The notes beneath the pieces were generated by a model, which saw only the letters and a list, made by a program, of their open reading frames with translations, did not search any database and was not told where the DNA came from. From Rachycentron canadum (taxonomy: Eukaryota; Chordata; Actinopteri; Carangiformes; Rachycentridae): DNA of 64,000 bases. The DNA lies in NCBI GenBank assembly GCA_038496675.1, contig CM076650.1, positions 17,710,359 to 17,774,358 on the forward strand, written 5' to 3'. Made by a program: the position numbers and the translations under genes. Positions 36,755-48,100 of this stretch are shown here, piece after piece (within the stretch, counting starts at the first letter, position 1; each line of letters opens with the position of its first letter).

Positions 36755-37879
36755 AGCTACCTAAAGCATAAAGCATGTGGGAATTTAAGCAAACTCACTG
36801 ACTGTGAATGTATTTTTGAACCAGCCAGTTTTTTTGATGGTTCTTTTCATTTCTAAAAAAAATTGTGAAAATGCTCATTGAACTTTAAAAGCCACCTTTT
36901 TCACTATTATAGATCTTTCTGCCAATCAAAGACTCTAAAGAAGTCCTCTTAATTTTGGGGTCATAGCCAAGGGTCTTGTGAAATTAAGATTATTATTATT
37001 ATAGAATTCATTTTCCTGAATTTAAGGACTGCCAAACTGAGTGTTATGAATACAGTTAAATTCAACATTTAAAAATCACATCATCATCCAATGTTACTGT
37101 TGCCAGTTGAAAAACATTTTAAAACAAACTCAACTCACATTTCTGCCCCTGTTATTCACCAGTGTGTTGTATGTTTTGTTCTTTGTAGTTTGACTATATA
37201 TACTCCCATCTAAGTTTTGTTTGTGGTGTCTTGTGCATGCAATGGTGTGTCCCGTTTTGCTTTTACTTTTGCGAATGTAACATAGACGTTTTTACATTAA
37301 CCCAGCTTAAATTACTTCATTGCATTCATCTGTGTAGTAGTTAAAACTTGACTGATTGGAACACCTTAGTTAATAATATTTTGTGTTGCTTGATTGAAAA
37401 AAAAAAAAAAAGTTGTAATAATTCTAGTGCTGTTTCAACATAAAAAGCTGTTCACAGATTTATTCTATTAAAACTTGGAGCCAAATGAGGATGTACTTTG
37501 AGTAAAAGCTTTGTGTGAAGAGATGATCTGCCAGTGAATTATCTATCGGACAGGGGAGTAACAAAAGACTAGATGAAGGATTTGAAGACATGTTTCGTTC
37601 ACGTCTTTAATTTTTTTTTGCCAGTCTTTGAAGCATAACTGCGGCTGCGGTGCGAGAAGAAGCCAAAATAACAATCCAAAACCACAATACTGAAACTACA
37701 AAAGAAAAGGTTGCAATATGAAACATCCTACCAACACACTTTGTGTGAGGAAGCTTTTCAGGGGAAAAAAAAGGTTGAACAAAATGGCATATTTCCCGTA
37801 GCTTCCTGGCAATGTTTACAAAATAAGAGTGAAATCATAAACAGCAATTCAGAGTGGAACAATGGTGAAATTTAATAAA
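36755..37879 (+). other. tdrd7: tdrd7 3' untranslated region (extent uncertain)
   Basis: Non-coding AT-rich DNA after the tdrd7 stop. Possible poly(A) signals are ATTAAA near 37467 and AATAAA at 37874-37879. An A run of about 15 bases lies near 37397-37411. I cannot decide between the two ends from sequence. Confidence 0.5.
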
Positions 37880-38187
37880 CCAGGAGTTACTACATCGGAC
37901 ATTAACCTGACACAAGGTTAATACCATAGATTAAATTAAAAAAAAAAATTAAACCTGCATTTTATCTAATGACAAACGGGGAGACTCCACTGGTTGCAAA
38001 ATGTAGTCAGATTGTATTGAAGTCTATGTGAAAATGGCCCAACATCTCACTTGATCTATCACCACAGTAAAATACCTAACGAGTTTATGGTCTCAGTCTC
38101 TAGTTTCAGGTTTCGTTACAACATGATGTTAATTTTTTAAATTACAGTCCCATTTAGAGGAAAGTAGATGATACAGCAGGGTATGAA

Positions 38188-38520
38188 TTAGGGGATATCT
38201 CAACAGGCTTTGAGGGACGCCCATCAAATTTGGTTCAGTTACTCAGAGTCAAAGATTAATTGATTGACTTTGGTTGTCAAAGGTCACAGTCACTGACCTC
38301 ACAACACGTTTTCGGTTTTGTTGATCGCCTCCAGGGAATTACTTCAAACTGGGCGCAAACACTTGGACTCAGTTGATTTTAGCCTCTTGGATGTGATTAT
38401 CTCAAGATTTCCTCAAGATAATTTCTTCAAATTTGGTACAAGCATTGACTGAACTGATGACTGATTCGGTTTCGGTGGTTGACACAAAAATGTCTTCTGG
38501 CCATGTCTCAAGAGTTTGTG
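38188..38520. repeat. Degenerate ~100 bp tandem/interspersed repeat
   Basis: Three diverged units can be lined up on the anchor TTCAAATTTGGT.CA, at about 38222, 38343 and 38426. Each is followed by phrases such as ACT..ACTCAG, TTTGG.GGT and CAAAGGTCA. The wording strongly resembles an interspersed repeat common in fish genomes, as I recall it. The family name is unknown to me. Confidence 0.55.
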
Positions 38521-38730
38521 GTTGGTGGAGGCTACAACAAGGGCTGGTTCTGTGCCCCTGGTCGTGGATACTGGTCATGCTTAGTGGGGGTTTGAATACA
38601 GGACTTTAACATGTAATGGAGTATTTTTTTAGATTATTTAAGTAAGGTACTGAGTTTCTCTACCGCTGCATTGGATTGACCTAAAACAAACTGCGACCAT
38701 GGGGAAGCGCTGCTGAAGGCACATGCCCAG

Positions 38731-39157
38731 CGGTTATTCAAATAACCGTGTCCGATAAAGGACTCACTCACTTCATGACATCACTGGAGTGACAGGGCAG
38801 CCGTGTGTGGGGGGAGGAGGAGGAGGAGGAGGAGGAGGAGTACCTCTCCCCATAACTATACTTTGCCCTTTGCGGGAGATGAGATTCAACCTCCACAAAC
38901 CCGCCAAGAGACGAGCAGGAACGGGGGAGGAAAGTTCGTGAACACGCTGAAACCTGCTGAATTTGGGATTATCTGCGGGTCATGGACGGTGTCTTGTAGC
39001 GGAGTTTTTGGCGCTTTCCCTTGTTGCGCGCTCGCAGCAGAGAGCGGACCTCGCAGTGCGACTCCAGGCGGCTCTGAAGGAAACCATATCTGGTCAAAGT
39101 ATTCGTTGCTGTCACCCAGCGGGACCGTCCGGCTATAAATAGCGTTGGAGGAGGTAC
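38731..39157 (+). promoter_or_regulatory. Candidate tmod1 promoter region
   Basis: A GC-rich island with CpGs in otherwise AT-rich DNA, upstream of tmod1. Elements in order: an 8+8 bp inverted repeat at 38731-38748, GATAA at 38754, a (GGA)n run at 38813-38840, an E2F-like TTTGGCGC at 39007-39014, a near-CArG box CCATATCTGG at 39084-39093 (one mismatch), and CTATAAATAG at 39133-39142, which is both a perfect MEF2 consensus and a TATA box. A donor-like AG|GTACGG occurs near 39155. GATA, SRF and MEF2 sites suit a gene expressed in erythroid and striated-muscle cells such as Tmod1. The link to tmod1 is inferred; the first clear tmod1 exon lies 3.6 kb downstream. Confidence 0.45.
38813..38840. repeat. 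(GGA)n trinucleotide repeat
   Basis: About nine GGA units inside the candidate tmod1 promoter region. Confidence 0.9.
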
Positions 39158-39321
39158 GGAAATAAATGCAAAAATTATACTGCACAGTCAAAAGAGTGAA
39201 GATCGCATATCTAGAGTCAAATAATGAACAGGACAACTGCTTCAAAAAAAAGAACTTGGAAAAAAAATAAGTTTCCGTGATGTCAGTGAGAATAAAGGGA
39301 GGGGGATTCAGGGAAATTCAG

Positions 39322-39323
<2 letters not shown>

Positions 39324-39382
<59 letters not shown>
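39324..39382. repeat. (TA)n microsatellite
   Basis: About 29 uninterrupted AT units, shortly downstream of the candidate tmod1 promoter. Confidence 0.95.
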
Positions 39383-39384
<2 letters not shown>

Positions 39385-42300
39385 CACTGTTAGTGTTGTC
39401 CTTCCTGTTAGAGAACCTTTTATTGACTGTTTTTTGCTTCCTGGCTCTGCGACCCTTAACAATAAACTTCTGCACAGGCAGCCTAGACTTCATCAATACA
39501 GCATTATTTACTCACTACTTGATACTACTGATGGCATCTCACAGGAGTGACCTGTATAACCCTCAGATGTGTCTCTCATGTCCTGCAGCCTCTAGAAAAA
39601 CATGTTTCAAATCTAAGCAAATAATTATTTATTTTATTATTTATTAGTTATTTTTAATGGCTACAGCTATTACATGTTGAGGCCCTGAGATGAGACCTGA
39701 GATGTGTCACCTCATGGTAGTTAAAGGAATTAAAAAAAAAAAAAAAAAAAAATCAATATCTATATATCAAGTGTAGCTATCACCATCTTGCACGATCAGG
39801 TTTTTTAGTCAAGTGAGAGGCAACAGTTGTCTGCTGACTGTTGGCTGTCAGTTCTTTGGTGACCTACATACATCACAACATTAAATGGGGCCTTGTTACC
39901 TTTGTGAGTTTTTAAGTCAGGGTTTTTCCCCTCAGTTTTGTTTCGCGTAGCCCTTCATGCTCTGTTGTTCACTCTGCTAAACCTGAGGCAAAACTGCATC
40001 ATTACTCTTTGCTGTTTAATTCATAAGTGTTGTACAATGTTTCACCATCTAAAACGCATACATGCGTGCATTAGCTTAGGGTTTAGTATGGTATCATATC
40101 AGGAGCTAACCTGGGAACACTTCGACCTCTTTAGAACGCACAAATGGCCTGACCCCAGGTCTAAGGAAGCAAATGAGCTGCCAGGCCCCTGATTATACAG
40201 ATCATGATATACGACTCCATACTGGTCCCTAAAGTGGTGACTAACAACACAGCAGCCTGTCACTGATGGGTTTAGTGTTGTCAGAAAAATGAAATATGGT
40301 CAAATTTCAGTTTTCAGGAAAAAAAATGGTAGAATCAGAGAATGACTGATTATTATGAATTTCGCTTAAATCTAACCTCATATTTACATATAATGTAAAC
40401 TAAATGATAGCAAGTTGAAAAGACTTTAGACTGTATAGTATTTGTCTATCTACGCTGTGTTTCAATGCTAAGCTTGCATCAACCAAGCAAGAGGACACCC
40501 TTACTATCGTCACAGCAGAGAAAAACACACACACTGTTCTGAAGCTTGTCTCTGCCACAGGCATTATGACATGTGGCAGATAGGAGAAGGGACAGTTGCT
40601 CTCAGCTGTTTCCTACTTTCCTACTGGGCCATTTCTGAGACCTGTGCAATTCTAGCAACGTAATCAGCATTCAAACACCACAGTGTCAGGAGATAAAAGA
40701 TGAAGCTGTCCATCCTCAAACCAGCAATGAGCATTTGGTCAGAATTCTTCATCTCAGATATGACAGCAATATATATTGGATTAATCAAGCTAAAGAAACT
40801 TGAAACACCACTTTCATGTTATTTTTTTTTTTTCTCATGACAGAATTAGCTTTTTGAAGACATTTAGCAGGAAGTCATTTGCTCAAACTTGAAGTACCAC
40901 TGTTGCGCTCTCTGTGTTTTATGTGTTGATTTATTGGCTGTAAGAGTTTTTGGCCACTCTAAGGGTGTGTGGGAGTTTAACAGAGATTTATGTGTATTTC
41001 ATGGCTGCAAACGTTGCAGCTTCACCTGGGTTACATTTAAAATTGAGCTGAAAGATTTACAAAGAAATCGCTATTGAAGCAGGTCATTTTAGCAATTTGT
41101 TTTACACAAGTGGTTGCATTGTGTAATTGTTTTAAAATATATTAGAGGTGTGCTATCTTCTTTTTTAATATTATAATGAGAAAGGCTGAGCTCATATCAG
41201 AGCAGATGTCATATAACATCACTTCCATGGTTTTGCACTCATCTGTCGTGATTAATGGTCCTGCATCAATGCTGCTATTCTTAGAGGCTGGAGGATCGGA
41301 CAGGCCTGGCTTAAAGGGGTCAAGTCAAGTGTTTATGACTTAACAGGGTACATTCAGACTCTGGCTGTTCCTCCTTTCTGCCCAGTGAATGTCGTCTAAT
41401 GAAGCAGAAGCTTGTAGAAACATTATAAATACAGGCGTGGGTCTGTTTGATATCATCAGAGCAGGTCAGTATCTTCCAGCAGACTTGCAGCATTATTTGG
41501 AGTTCAGCCCAGTTCTTCATCTTTGGTTTTGGAAACTTGTCTTGTCATGGAGCTTAGAGAAAACAGAACAAAAGAACGGCACGCTTGACCCCACCTCTTA
41601 GGAAGTTAGCCAAAACACACTTGCTAATATTCTTCTGATCAAAAAGAATTGTTTGCACTCACATTTTCATTCCTTGAATGCTGAATTTCTAGCACTTTAG
41701 CTGGTTTCTAATCTTAACCCATCTTAACCCTTTTCCTGCCTTCCTGAGTTGATTCTCATCTTTGCATGCAGCAGGCCCAGTTAGGTTATTATTAGTTTTG
41801 TCATGTGGGGATCCATCAATCAAACCCTCACCCAGAGTTGTAAGGAACTAAGGCTTACTGGCAGCACATATGCCAAAGCGGTTGGTGTTGTGACCCACAA
41901 ATGTTCCGCTGCAGCTCACCCATCATCAGTCATCTGGTCTCACAGCCAAGGTTCGGTCCTGCCATGTAGAGAGTTGCAGAAAGAGAGGAAAGCAGACCTA
42001 GGGTCACTCCACACTGCCATCTTAGCCAGAAAGCATGAGAAAGACACATTTCCAGACCAGATATTCGGTTTATCCTGGGTTGACTTTTATGCTTTACTGC
42101 AGAGTCCTTGGAGAGGAAAGGCAGAGCTGCATTCTGACACTGCGTCGTGGCAGACAGGTCAGCAATGAACTGGGGTAAACAGCTTATCTCCTGTTAGTAC
42201 CTAATTCTTACTGCCAGTGACTTCAGGCCTATTTTACTTGTCAAACATAATTTGACAATTTGATGACACCTTCATTAACCAGAGGGTTTGAGAATCGACA

Positions 42301-42770
42301 GTCAGAACAGCATCATGTAAGCGTCACGTCTCTACTCGTATCCTACATCACAGCGAGAATTTTTGATTATTTTTTCTTTTTCTCTAGTTTGAAAATCACA
42401 AAATGAAATTTTCTTCCCTCCTAAACGTGTTACCATAAATTACATTTCTCCAACAAAGAATTATTGATAGACATCACGCTGATCTCTTCTCTCATGTCCG
42501 GCGAGCAAATATGAAGCTCCAGTCAGCTGATGGCTATCATAGCTTAGCATAAAAACTGGAAACAAAGGGGCTCAGGTTAGTTGTTATGTAAATGTATTAT
42601 TTCAATACTAGATGAATATGAAATGGAAAAACGAATCTTGCATCTGTCATGAAAATAGTGTCAGGTGGTAGGTAAAGGTTACATTCTGCCACAGTGGAGT
42701 TGCTTTCAAACTGCCTTCTAATTGTGAGAGCTATTAGTCTCTCCTCACTCTCTGCTCCTGCCTCCTCCAG
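39383..42770. other. tdrd7-tmod1 spacer or tmod1 first intron, no coding gene seen
   Basis: AT-rich DNA with only short, non-conserved-looking open frames (for example 41803-42168). An A run lies at about 39731-39752. If the promoter near 39.1 kb is right, this is the tmod1 first intron. I recognise no RNA gene or mobile element here. Confidence 0.55.
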
Positions 42771-42851
42771 GTCTCCCTCTCTTTCCCAGGAGAGCTACAG
42801 GCACTTGGCTGCCTTTGCTGTTATTTTACCCCTGAGCTGGGGGTCATCGAG
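42771..42851 (+). other. tmod1: Likely non-coding 5' exon of tmod1
   Basis: A strong acceptor (pyrimidine run ending CCTCCAG at 42770) and a strong donor (GAG|GTGAGT at 42852) enclose 81 nt that are more GC-rich than their surroundings, with no long open frame. Position and splice-site quality fit a 5' UTR exon of tmod1. Confidence 0.5.
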
Positions 42852-43050
42852 GTGAGTACAGTCAAGTTTTTACGGCAAAGAGTAACACTGAGTGACGCTT
42901 GGTTAGCGTATAGCTGCCTTTTTGTCTTTCACCAGACAGTTTTTTATTTCTCTAACCCTTTAAACACTGTTATTCCACCATAAATTTTATTGCTGTTTTC
43001 TTACCAGTTGTCTCCATCCCCAGATATTCTTTTTTTTTCTCACCCTCCAG

Positions 43051-43106
43051 GGTCTTCCAGGCTCCTGATCTACATTTAGTCTTTTCGTATTGACGGGATT
43101 ATTGAG
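43051..43106 (+). other. tmod1: Second likely non-coding 5' exon of tmod1
   Basis: Acceptor CACCCTCCAG ends at 43050 and donor GAG|GTAAGG begins at 43107, enclosing 56 nt without an ATG-led frame into tmod1. It could be spliced with, or instead of, the exon at 42771-42851. Confidence 0.45.
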
Positions 43107-43582
43107 GTAAGGGAACCTTTTGAATGCCTTTCAAATCCCTCTATGTGTTTGAACAGTATAAACTTACCTTGGCAGCACTGATTCTCACATCTCAGACACA
43201 TCTCACAAATATAAACTTTTCAAAGAGAATACAAGACAAAGAGAGATAATGATGATAGAAGCAAAGGTTTGACTTAATTGCTAATTATATTACCTTAAAC
43301 AATTTTAAATATAAGATTGATATTGTAACGTGCTGTGAAAACTAACTCTTGTTGCCAGAAATCAGATAAAAGTTTGTGAAAACATGCATTTAATTTATGT
43401 TTTATGGGGTAAAAGTTTGTATCTGACACTAAATCACACTCACAATTCAGCATTTCTGATGTTTGATGATATGAAATCGTTTGTTATGGAAGATACAACT
43501 AAAGATAACAAGTTTTTGCAGGAGTTTGGATGTGTTTCATGCTGAAGTAACCCAATTTGTGTTTCCAGGTGTGCTGTCTGTC

Positions 43583-45099
43583 ATGTCGGTGTTGAGAAAG
43601 GAGATGGAGAAGTACAGGGACATAGATGAGGATGAGCTGCTGAAGAAACTCTCAGAGGAAGAGCTGCAGCGGTTAGAGGATGAATTAGAGGAGCTGGATC
43701 CTGACGTAAGTTTATAATGTAAAGTCCCTGAGAAGCTGTTCCTGTCACTGGTGTCAGTGCAAATTATAGGCACATTCAAGCTTAGAAGAGCACCCTTGTG
43801 TAATATACTGCAGTGTACTGTCTTTCACTAAAGGCACATGTGCTTGTGTTTTGATTTGAATTGATGTTAGCTGGTGATTTTTACGCCAGTCCAACCGTGT
43901 TGAATGCAAAACATTTGAACGCATGAATGAGTAAATGCCTATAATGTAAATAATGGTTTCTACAGCGTTAGTGGCAGCTGATGGTTTGCGCTTTGCTACG
44001 TAGCCACAACCAGCTAATTCAGAGTCTGACTGTGCAGTGTGGCCATTAGGTTGGTTGAAGGTTTTCTTTTTTTACTATAATCAAGCATAAAGATGACATG
44101 TGGAGTTTAGATGGTGACCCAGTCTTGTTTGAGGGTGTATAGTGGTTTGGACAGAATTGAAAACTTGAAATAAACCATTAACCCTCTGTGTGGAATTAAG
44201 TGGTTGCATCAGTAGAAGTAACTAGATGCCAAATAATACGCCATATTGGGATCTGCAGTGTGGCTGTTTTTTTTTGCTATTTTTTTCTAATAAATGTATC
44301 TAGATGAATCTACCTTTAGTTATTAAGGTGAAATGAAACCAATTGGCAACCCTCCATGTCGATACCTATTGGTTTGTGAAAAGCAGTTTTAAGTTTTCCA
44401 GTTTGTCATTTGGCCATCGCCATCTTGCTTTTCTTAAACCAAAAGAAACCACATGTGGAGGAGAAGGTGGAGCTGAGGCGGAGTGAGGCGTGGATCTCAC
44501 CTGCTCTATTCTCTATCCTGATTGTCAGGCAGGTCGCAGTGTGTGGTACATTGTGGTCTGTCAATCACACTGTAGCCATGCCCTAATGCATACCTTGCTT
44601 TATAGTTTATTTTCCTCTAAATGAACCATAATTTTAAAAAAAATTACATCATGTTCTATTGAAGAAGATGTAAAACTAGGCCTAAAAGTAGGGCCATTTT
44701 CGCATAGACTTAAATACAGTCTGATTTGCAATCAGTGGAGTCGCCCCCTGATGGTCATTAGATGGAATACAGTTTTAAGGTTCTTCAGCGCTGGCTTCAT
44801 GTTATAGCCCCGAACTTACATCCACTTTTATATACAGTCTATGAGTGAAACTGAGTCAACAGAGAACCTCAACCTTTAATGTGATATATTTTTAGTCACC
44901 TTTTTTTCTTGGGTTTTAGTTTTTTTATGATGTAATTACTTAAGCATTTGAAGGATTCACCATCAGCTTCATACCCTGAGTTATGCATCATGGGTGGTGA
45001 CAGCTGCTGTATTAGCTTTCTGATGAATGTCTAACTGCTCACAAAGTGACTGAATTGCCCCTCAATGCCAAGGGGATGACTGGAAGGGAATTTGTACAA

Positions 45100-45158
<59 letters not shown>

Positions 45159-48100
45159 TGCATGTGTGCCAACAAGACTAACGCCAGCACTGAGGGACCT
45201 GAGGGGCTCCATTATATAAACAGTGAGGGGCAGTGCATGCATGCTTACCTTGTTTGTGCCTGTTTATGAGGGTAACCTGTTACACAACAGTGAAGTTTCC
45301 CCTTTCTTTGAGACACACTGTAACCTTCCCAGCAAGGCCTCCCACATCAGTTCCAGTAAGCCATTGAAAAGGCATCATCATGCCGGGGACAAAAACATCA
45401 TGTCTGCCAGCTGCAATGTGATTGTAGAGAGATTAATTCATTGTCAATCATCTAGAAAGAACATTTTGTGTTTTTAGTACATACTGTACTGTGTAACAGT
45501 CCCATGCTTACACATGACAACTAGAACTGTTTACTTCTACCAAGACACTATGGTCATTTTGTGTTTGTGGTTCTCACTTGAAGTTTGAGATTTGGAAAGT
45601 CATGGAAAGTTAAAATGTAATATTATTATTAACCATTTTAGCTTATTTCTGCTAACTATTTTGGTTTTATGGCCCACAACGTTACAGTTTTCTCATTACA
45701 CTCTGTTTCAGTGTTTTGGAGTTGGCAGAGACGAAGCTAAAAGTAAAGTGACTATTAGACATAAAATGTTGCTCTGTATCTGCTGGATGTGTAAATTGCC
45801 ATCTGTTAACCAGTGTCCCAAATCAACCTGTTAAGGTGATGATATATTAGTGTGAGACAGCTGGTGGATGAATCTCAGATTTGAACTTGCAGACATGTAC
45901 TGTACAAGTTACAGTCATGTGTTTATATTGTAGATGTCAACTGTGGCTTGTGAGAGGAAGAGAGACCAAAGGAGATACAGCTGGGGATGGAAATACCGGA
46001 AGAAAGTAGAGAGGGATGTATAATTAAAAGGAAATAGAGAGAAAGAGACTCATGCTGGTAAAAACAACATGCTGAGGCTGAGGGGAAGCGGCCTGTTACA
46101 GTTGATATATGTGTGTGACCAAAAGAGCTTGGCAGTGTGATATACCCTCAACTTTATTTTAAATACCACTGTGTGTCATGTGAACATTTATGGACCACTA
46201 CTGGTCCAAGGAGCTGAATGAGAGAAAACAGAAACCAAACAATTGTGAAAATGTGGCTGTGTATATGGTTTGGTATCTTTTTGAAAGATAATACTGTTTT
46301 GGGAGTATTATGACTAAATGAGAGAAAATGAAGGGCAGATGAATAGGAGTGAGAGAGACAGACAGGCAGGGAGGGGGGACAGAGAGGCCTCTAAGTGCTG
46401 ACAGGACAGATAAGATATGAAGCTATAAGTAGCACTTTGAAGAGCTTGGTTTTTTAATGTTGCTTTAGGTTGAAAATAACTCAGTATGCAGCAAAGCTCT
46501 GGGAAACGTCTTGGTCCTGTGTTGAGATAGGAACTGATGTGGGAGTTACAGTAACTGGAGCAAAGATACAGCATCACCATCTATACATCTAACCCCCTTT
46601 ATTTTAATACTGTAACATTTTTTGTTGTTGTTTTGTTGGCTCTCTCATGGAGAAAATCTCAAATCCTGAATTATTTCAATAGTATTGTTAATGAAAATGA
46701 AAAATGTCTGAAAAGTGAATGTTAATTTGCTCACTCATTTTTTGCATCAATAACTTTCAAAATGAAAGCACTTCATTTTATCAAAGATATCATTTTGAAA
46801 GTGTAGGGATAATGGTTTGCAGGTGTCCTGATTTTCAAGCATCTTTAACTGTTAACACTTCAGGATGAAAGAGTTTGAAGATTTTGGAGAAGAATTACTC
46901 CAAACATTTTCATCAGAGTGCTGCTCACAATATCAGTCACTGAAGACATGTAATTACGGTTTAACTCAGTAGCGTCATTGCAGCACGGAAGACACCCTTG
47001 ACTAATATGGTCTTCATTACACTATTATAGGATTTAACAACTATGAGGTGAAGACAGAAGTGAGACAAATTGAAAGAAAAATATTTTTCTCCAATGGCCA
47101 GTACCAGCCCATTAAAGTTGTAAATTCCCATCTTTGTCTAGAATGCATTGTTGCCAGCTGGGATGAGGCAGAAGGACCAGACTAAAAAAGCTCCTACAGG
47201 AACATTTCAGAGAGATAACTTGCTGGCCCATCTGGAGAAACAAGCGAAGGAGCATCCAGACAGAGAAGACCTGGTGCCCTTCACAGGGGAGAAGAGAGGT
47301 AAGAACTTGTTTTCTCACAGTGAATCTGCTAAGATAAAAGCTGGCTCAAAGCATTGTTTTTACAAAGTGAACAAATGTCAAGAACATTGAATGCAAACAT
47401 TGTTTCCTTTCCCTGCATGTTAAAGATAACTTATTCTTGTTGAATGTGAGCTGAGGAGTGGGCGGACTCTCCTTGTAAAGTAACAGGGGGAAAAAAGTTA
47501 TAAATGATTGGAAATCTGAGGAGTCCATGAGCACATATTTTTTTAATTCCCTAAAGGGAATTAAAAGCTCTTGAGGTGTGTGATGGATGGTGAGAGATAG
47601 CAGATATCCCAATGTGAAACTCTAGAAGGTCTCCCTGCTGTCACCTTCATCGTGATCTCTGCTGGTGTTATGGTCTTACTGCAGTCTATCTTGTGGTCTT
47701 AAAAGACCCTAGACATTTCCATTTAATTCCACAGACCAGCAATAAAGCTGCAGGAGGAACAGCCAAGTAGCTGCAAACTGGATTGTATGAATCATGCGGG
47801 GCAACAGTAGTTTCTGCTCCCTGTTCAAATCTTTCCTGCCATCACTCCACTTGCTGTCACATGTTCTCTATTTTCTGCTCCCCTCTTTGTCACCCCAAAG
47901 GGCAGACAAAACCTACTCCAGTTTTCTTTCCTTGTTGAACAGGTTAATAGCTTTAAAAAAAACAGCCTGTATCATGTGTGAAAGATGTGACTCACCTCAA
48001 TTCTGCCTACATGAAGGTGAAAGGTCATGGCCATGATAAGTCATTCAGACATTTCTGACTTGTAAAATGTGTAGTAGTCAACATCCAAGTCGAAAATACT

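Noticed and set aside
38803..39138. Open frame of 111 codons in the GC-rich region
   Set aside because: It is partly the (GGA)n repeat read as Arg, with no recognisable domain and no splice context; the region looks like promoter DNA.
41803..42168. Open frame of 121 codons upstream of tmod1
   Set aside because: No conserved motif, no splice support, ordinary base composition; treated as chance.
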